DNA from: Pampus argenteus | Lineage: Eukaryota > Chordata > Actinopteri > Scombriformes > Stromateidae | Assembly (NCBI GenBank): GCA_036937835.1 | Contig: CM072870.1 | Coordinates: forward strand, 6,044,001-6,108,000 | DNA length: 64,000 bases | Direction of reading: 5' to 3' | Shown here: positions 57,801-64,000 of the stretch, in pieces | How the letters are laid out: every line of letters starts with the position of its first letter | How positions within the stretch are numbered: the first letter of the stretch is position 1 | Translations under genes and position numbers: made by a program | Notes under the pieces: model-generated | What the model was told of the DNA's origin: nothing | Databases searched by the model: none | Seen by the model: the letters and a program-made list of their open reading frames with translations, nothing else

Positions 57801-60665
57801 CCTGTGCATCTCCATGGTACCGCCACACCTGCTCAAGATTATCAACCTGCTGGGCTTCCCCGGTGACCGTCTGCAGGGTCTGTCCTCCCTTATGTACGCG
57901 AGCGAGAGCAAGGACATGAAGGCACCGCTAGCTACGTGAGTAGACCCAGGTTGTAAAGAGAGACCAAAGAGAGTTTAAATTACAATGAATCACTTAAGAC
58001 TTTAAATCTGCTATAATCAATATTTTCACATTAACAACCGATCGAATGTTTAAGGTGAAAGAGGACACTCATAGCAACAAACCCACTCTAATCACTTTCA
58101 TCAGTGTTGTTTCCAGCAGCAGCAGGCAGCTGTTTTCAGTGATAAACCTCTGACACTATCCAGCTCTGATTAATACACTGTACACTATCTGCCCTGCAGT
58201 TAGCAGCTAGCTGGAGTATTAAGCCACTAAAGAGCCAGATACATCTCTTATATGAGGTGATAATATGTCAGATGTTTTCATTTAGAGTTTCACACACTGC
58301 CCCCAAGTCGTCAAAAGTGTTGAAAAGAGAGTCTTTGCCACTAGATCCTGGAAACTTTAAAGATGAACTATCAGTTGAATCCTTTATTGCTGAAATCTGA
58401 GTTGGCGAACTGCCATGACTGAATGAATGTGACTGATAGCTAAAGCTCTAAATTGTATTATTTTTTTCATTAAAATTGACAAAGAAATTGTTTTTAAAGT
58501 GGATAAGTTATGTCTTGATGTCTTGCTGATACACAACCCTCCTAATACGATCAGTATCGGCACCATAAACGTAAAACCTGCAGCTGCTTAAATTAAATCT
58601 ATTCCATACTGTCATTTTAGTGTCCACAGCATAATGGTGAGCTGCACATTTAAAGCTGCATATTTACCTTATACTCATTTCCATTAAGCTTTCAGGGTCT
58701 GAGATGAAATGCTTGTTGTTTTGCACAGATTGGCCCTCTTGTGGTACCACACAGTAGTACTGCCATTCTTTGCTCTGGATGGCTCTGATACACATGCAGG
58801 GCTGCTGGAAGCCAAAGCTATTCTGCAGAGAAAGTCGGTGGTTTACCCCAACTCGTCCCTCTTCATGTTCTTTAAAGGACGGGTTCACAGGCTGGAGGTA
58901 TGTACAGTAGGTGACAAATAACTTGAGCTGCACTAAAAAGTCTTGTTATTGGGTAAAGACGTTGGATACAAACCTTTTTTACAGTAGAATATGAAAAATA
59001 AATAAAAAACAGGCAGCAGCCTCTATTCAAACACATACAATTAATATGCATGTCAGACTCTTCATTAAGTCACTGACATCTGTTCAACCATCTACTTATC
59101 TAACTCTCTCATTCAACACATGCATGCGGTGTGTGTCTAACATAATTACCGTTATCTGTTGGTATGTGTGTGTGTGTGTGTGCTCTCTTCTCTGTCCCCA
59201 GTGCCATATCAACAGTGCTTTGGCCTGTTTCCATGATGCATTAGAACTTGCATCAGACCAAAGAGAGATCCAGCATGTGTGTCTCTATGAGATTGGTACG
59301 TGTTCTCTCATCAGCTTAGTCGTGACATACTTGGCGTACAGCGCGGGGATTCGTCTTGTCATTCTGGTCTGCTTTATCTTTTACATCAGGTTGGTGTAGT
59401 ATGATAGAGATGAATTTCGAGGATGCGTACAGGTCGTTTGAAAGGCTGAAGAACGAGTCGCGTTGGTCGCAGTGCTATTATGCCTATTTGACCGGAGGTG
59501 AGCCTGTCACACACAAACAAAACGATTATACTGCTGCTGGGTTGTTTCTACTCTGCGTTCTATGGAGTCTGTGTGTTGTTGTTTTTTCTCTCCCAGTGAG
59601 TCAGGGTGCTTCAGGTGACCTGGAAGGAGCGAGCAGAGTTTTTAAAGATGTGCAGAAACTGTTCAAGAGGAAAAACAACCAGATAGAGCAGTTTGCTGTC
59701 AAAAGGGTGGGTTGTTGTGGAGGATTCACCTTCCTCTCTCTTTTCAAAGTCAAGACATCATAAAAGTTTTTCTTCTCTGTTTCCCTTCTGCAGGCAGAGA
59801 GATTGAGAAAGATTTCTCCCACCAGAGAGCTATGCATCCTCGGCGTAATTGAAGTACTGTATCTGTGGAAAGCACTTCCAAACTGCTCCTCGTCTAAACT
59901 GCAGATAATGAATCAGGGTGAATATAACATATATGATTCATCATGATTCATACCAACATAACCACTTTAGCTGCAGCCCGACACCTGAGAATTTAATTTC
60001 ACCCCGTGTGATAATTTACTGTCATGTCTGTTCAGTGTTACAGAGCGTAGATGAAGCTTCGTGCAGAGGCCTAAAGCATCTCCTCCTCGGTGCCATTCAC
60101 AAATGTCATGGAAATATGAGAGATGCTGTTCAGGTATCAGTCTATATTAAGCCCTGAATAATTTTGCAGTTAATTTCCAGGTAGGTAATATTCCTCACCT
60201 TTCTGTATCTGTCCATTTCCTCTGGGATCCAGTCGTTTCAGCTGGCTGCTAGAGATGAGTACGGACGGCACATCAACTCATATGTTCAGCCGTACGCCGT
60301 CTATGAGCTGGGATGTATACTCCTTGCAAAACCAGAGGTCAGTCTGCCACGCATAGCGGTCATATGTTTTATTTATAAAGCAAAGAGATATCTTTATTTG
60401 GAATATACTGGTGCTCGGTTCTAACCGTTTTTGCTGTTTTGCATTCCAGACAGTGGGAAAGGGGAGATCATTGCTACTTCAAGCAAAGGTAAAATATTTA
60501 AATAGTAATTGTTTATCTAACGTTATTTATACAATCCAATTATACAATAATATAATTTATACCATTTTTTTTTAGGAGGATTTTACAGGCTACGACTTTG
60601 AGAACAGGCTTCATGTCCGCATCCACTCAGCCCTGGCATCATTGAAGGAAGTTGTGCCTCAGTGA
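54494..60665 (+). CDS. ttc39c: TTC39C: tetratricopeptide repeat protein 39C
   Basis: Member of the TTC39 family of cytosolic TPR-containing proteins; its molecular role is poorly defined. Exons 54494-54639, 55179-55227, 56022-56150, 56611-56725, 57575-57935, 58729-58897, 59202-59295, 59390-59497, 59597-59706, 59794-59917, 60036-60133, 60233-60337, 60450-60488 and 60576-60665 join in phase to 578 residues (human about 583). Landmarks: [122 protein letters not shown] (TPR-type helix) and the C-terminus ENRLHVRIHSALASLKEVVP. The match to TTC39C is end to end. AATAAA is at 61081-61086. Intron 4 contains a duplicated acceptor region. Confidence 0.96.
54644..54688 (+). repeat. (TA)n microsatellite at TTC39C exon 1 donor
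   Basis: The array begins four bases after the exon 1 donor (GTAAATATA...), so length changes sit directly beside the splice site. Confidence 0.95.
56944..57052 (+). repeat. Duplicated TTC39C intron-4 end, copy 1 (decoy acceptor)
   Basis: AGAAGCAGTT, a poly-A run, ACAATGGCATTACATCA and CTTTTCACTAACAG followed by TGTAT parallel the true 3' end of intron 4 at 57512-57582. The copy is about 570 bases upstream and holds about 44 extra bases before the pyrimidine tract. It retains a usable-looking AG but no TTC39C exon. Confidence 0.75.
57512..57582 (+). repeat. TTC39C intron-4 end, copy 2 (functional acceptor)
   Basis: AGAAGCAGTT, a poly-A run, ACAATGGCATTAAATCA and CTTTTCACTAACAG directly precede exon 57575 (CGTATATCAAAGG). 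It is the same block as 56944-57052. Confidence 0.75.
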
Positions 60666-63600
60666 CTTCAGGAGGGAAAGCTGCGATATGACTCACAGCT
60701 TTTTACACCCAGTTGTAAACCATTCAGATTAACTGTATGACATGTGAGTCGACAGGGTCCTGTGTTTATCATTTTTAAAGTATTTGGGGAATCTTACCTG
60801 ATATGAGGCCTCATTGCTGTGCATTCAGTTCAGAGATATGTGTATGTTCATAACTAGTTTAGCACAAAGCATGGAAGAAGATGGAGATGGCTAGCCTAGC
60901 TATGGCTAACAAGTTAAACACTGTGTCTAATTGCTAGTACTGATACAGCTTGTCTTGTTAGCCAGCAGGCTAACCCGATACATTCATAATTGGGATTTAT
61001 TACTACAAAGTGAATTTCATTGTTGGCCAAGAAACGGCTTCTTGTTCATTCTCGTTTTGCATTTCTATTTTATGGCGTGTAATAAACAATACTGTAGTAA
61101 TAATCTTCAGATCTGTTGGCCGGTTTGAATCAGCTAAGCTAGCTGTTTCCCGTTTGCTTCCTGCCTTAGCTAGGCTAAACACAACCCTGACGTATTTTTG
61201 AACTGAATGCACAAAGATGAAATTTCTATCAATCCTTGACAACCTGGGCAAAACAACAAACACACATCCTCAAATTTGTAACTGTTCCTTTTAAGTGTTT
61301 TCCACTCAACACTGTATTAGCTAGCTAGTAGCAATTTTTCCTCATTATGCATTCGGAGGATTTTAGCTTCCACGTCTTCAACACATAAAAGTATCCTTTT
61401 AATGAGATTATATTTCCCTTTATAGTAACTTTCCAATGAAAAAAAACAAAAAAACGGCTAATAGCTGTTTTTTTTAAATATATATATTTCAAAACACGTA
61501 GACAACATTTATGCATCTTACTCCAATAATGAAATAAAATGAATGATACCAGTTCTCACATATAAAAAATATTCAAGATAAGATTAGTGAAATTTAATAA
61601 TTACTGGGAGTATATTCTCATAAAGGACGCCATGGATTGATGCATTTTCAGCCATATGTTTCTTATAAGTAGTGCTTCTCTTAATTTAAAAAATCAATCA
61701 AAATGTGCGATATGACATTGAGTCATATCACACGGGGGGCCACGTATATACAATTGAAATTACTCGTAATCCAGTTAGTTACCACTGAAATAGTTAAATA
61801 GCGAATCTCACTGGTCACCTGTTACACATACTGAAGTAAATAGGTTAGTAGTTGGACATCATATATTTATAGTAATTGAGCTCACCACACTTTACAATGC
61901 CCTAAATACACGTTTTGATGTGTGACATTTGGCATTGCACTATGCATGGTACATCAGGGTAACAGCGACTTCAAGACTCCATTGAAGTCATATGTACCTG
62001 TATGTCCATTCGTACAAATACCTGAAGGTATTATAACACAGTACCTTCAGTACTGTCATTTTACCACTGAAAAGGTGCTGTTAATTGTCAGCCTAATAAA
62101 CACATATTACTTGTGACTTATTTTAATAGTGTTCGGGTGATAAAAGCTTTTGATTTAGGTGTTAATAGTGACAAGTTTATTTATTAGATAACATAAGTTG
62201 TACTTTTACAAGCGTCATTTTACACTATCCTGCGATGGATAGCAAGATAGACTGCAAAATTAACAATCAAGCTGTTTCAAAAGTGGGATCTCGAATTGGA
62301 CAGAGAATATTTCTGTGATAAAAGTGAATTCAACAAACTTTCGCAACACAGTTTTACACTGTGCATGTGAAATATTCTCTGCAGTGTACTACCTTTTATT
62401 AACGAGTAATCTGAGTTACGATTATCCAAGCAATATAAGCGAGAGGAGGGAAATCTTTCAACCTCTTCAGTCTTTTCAACAATGACTATCTGATTGTTTT
62501 TCATCTCATGTTCAGGATTGTGGACGTATATATAGATTTGTTTTGCTCACGCCAAGCTGGTCAGACAAAGTCGGTCACCCCCTGTTGCTGTGATGGATGT
62601 AAACTGTGGTAAACGTTGAGGCGACCGCTGTGTAAGCGGTCAGTGCGCTGCAAGTAACGTGATGGTGAAATGTCGGTAAGATGTCACCCGCCCCCTGTCC
62701 CAAATACTTCTGTTACTCAAAGATTTATTTTCCTTTTTGTCATGAGGATTTAAACCTAGTTGAATTTGAGGTTACGTGTTAGGATGATGGTGTTGCAATG
62801 TGTCACTGAACTCTACAATAAACTGTTCTCCATTAATCTAGATATATAGGTGTTATTAATTCTTATTTCTTCTTGCGATGTCTGGTTGTTTTATGTTTTA
62901 TTATCTACAGTATAAATGTATTTCTCTTCCACCAGGGGGAGCATGTCGAACATGATTCATTAGCCAGCTGACCTCACAGACAACATACACTGGAAAGTTG
63001 CCACCAGAGAGAATGCGGGTTGGGATGTGATATATTTTGCCACACCTTGATTACACTGACAACAGGACATAGACCAAATAATAAGTTAAAACTAGATAAT
63101 AATACTTATTAAATCATTTTAAAAAATCATACAAGCAAAGGGAGCATCATTTATAAACTCAATACTATATTTTCAAGAGAAATGAAACATGATTATATTT
63201 ATTTTTATGATGGTTAAATGATTCATTTGTTGTCGGCATGCACCCGGTTGCACTTTTTGATTCATTATTTATAACCCTGTAATGCGAGGTGTAATAAATA
63301 TTGATTTTAATCTTTGCTTTTGTGAAAGCGGAAAGCAGTCATAAAATAGACTTTATTCTTATGATCTTTTGCATTTCTTGTGGACCACGAGATGGAGACT
63401 GATCTGTCAGTCAGTGTATTACTAGGATTTATTAATGTCACTGATGGCTCAGTGCTGAATGTGATTAGAAGGGGGAGGGAGGGAGTTGTGAAGCAACATG
63501 CTCTGATAGATACACACCAAGAAAAGCATGTCTGTCACACTAGGCTTAAGGCAACAGCTCAACTCAACCAATAAATTATTCAGGCTCCTGTGCCACTGAA

Positions 63601-64000
63601 TTTAGACATGGCAGAATAATCAGCTCCTCCTCTCATCTCCCTGTAGTGGACGCTCCTAAATAATCAAAAGACATTTCCTTTTAAGCTCACGTATTAAGCC
63701 AGGCCTTCAGCTTGCCTTAATTGACTTCACAAAGTGGAAGACAAGAGTACGTCATCGTGTATGTGGTGAGTCATGGGAGTGACATCATCCCTTTTTCTTT
63801 CTTTCTTTCTTTCTTTTTTTTTTGTATCTGTTGTGATTCACACTTTGTGGTGCTGGTGAACCATTGCTTCACTTAAAGCAGCATATTCTCGCTTTACATG
63901 TATTAGACTTAATGGCGATCAATTCAATAAAGGAATTGCATCAGATAGAAGAGGAGGAGACATCAAGGGCCCTCGTGAGATGTTACACATCTCAAGCAAA
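60666..64000. other. TTC39C 3' UTR and intergenic DNA
   Basis: AT-rich DNA with AATAAA at 61081-61086 as a candidate TTC39C poly(A) signal. No exon of a further intact gene was found on either strand. The only gene-like item is the allantoinase exon 1 relic at 62927-63072. A (CTTT)n tract lies near 63797-63818. Confidence 0.55.
62927..63072 (-). pseudogene. Relic copy of allantoinase exon 1 and adjoining intron
   Basis: This block aligns with the allantoinase exon 1/intron 1 junction at about 50440-50575. Shared stretches include TTCCACCAGGGGG, CCAGCT.ACCTCACAG.CAACAT and TTGATTACA..GACAAC-type blocks. On the minus strand it still encodes GKIYHIPTRILSG and ends VVCE at a GT donor (62971-62972), against GKIYQILSDRDFS and VACE in the gene. 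A one-base insertion upstream of GKIY breaks the frame. No further exons are seen at lower coordinates, so it is a dead fragment of a duplication. Confidence 0.65.

Noticed and set aside
60666..62926. Further exons of a second allantoinase gene downstream of the exon 1 relic on the minus strand
   Set aside because: The conserved HVHVNEPG and later exon motifs are not visible on the minus strand here, so only a fragment is called.

Overview
This is vertebrate nuclear DNA, almost certainly from a ray-finned (teleost) fish. Genes are split into short exons with canonical GT-AG introns. Introns and intergenic DNA carry many (TG)n, (TA)n and poly-T tracts and repeat families that I recognise from fish genomes. 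The translated exons match vertebrate proteins across their whole lengths. There is no bacterial operon, CRISPR array or tRNA gene that I can support. I assembled exons by hand from splice sites, reading phase and recalled family sequences, so boundaries are predictions.

Layout: (1) 1-6042 is intronic or 5' flanking DNA. (2) 6043-22042 (+) is FARP2, a FERM/Rho-GEF/PH protein whose first exons lie before the window. It has an alternative FERM-only terminal exon, a 21-nt microexon in PH1 and a pair of phase-matched, mutually exclusive exons just before PH2. (3) 25925-30264 (+) is BOK, a pro-apoptotic BCL-2 protein. (4) 32609-39995 (+) is ATG4B, the autophagy cysteine protease, with a CCAAT-box promoter and a solo LTR in intron 6. 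(5) 40826-42323 (-) is DTYMK, thymidylate kinase. (6) 43205-46124 (-) is AGXT, alanine-glyoxylate/serine-pyruvate aminotransferase, with an in-frame mitochondrial-type leader before a second ATG. (7) 46786-50633 (-) is allantoinase, a uric-acid degradation enzyme absent from mammals. (8) 50634-54493 is repeat-rich and includes a broken hAT/ZBED-like element. (9) 54494-60665 (+) is TTC39C, a TPR protein. (10) 60666-64000 has no gene, but holds a frameshifted copy of allantoinase exon 1.

FARP2, BOK, ATG4B, DTYMK and AGXT all lie in human 2q37.3, so this is a compact version of an old vertebrate block. AGXT and allantoinase are adjacent and co-oriented. The uricolytic pathway that uses allantoinase ends in glyoxylate, and AGXT removes glyoxylate by converting it to glycine. 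The most interesting items are the FARP2 splicing module, the dual-start AGXT, the AGXT-allantoinase pairing with its relic exon, and a duplicated splice-acceptor region in TTC39C.
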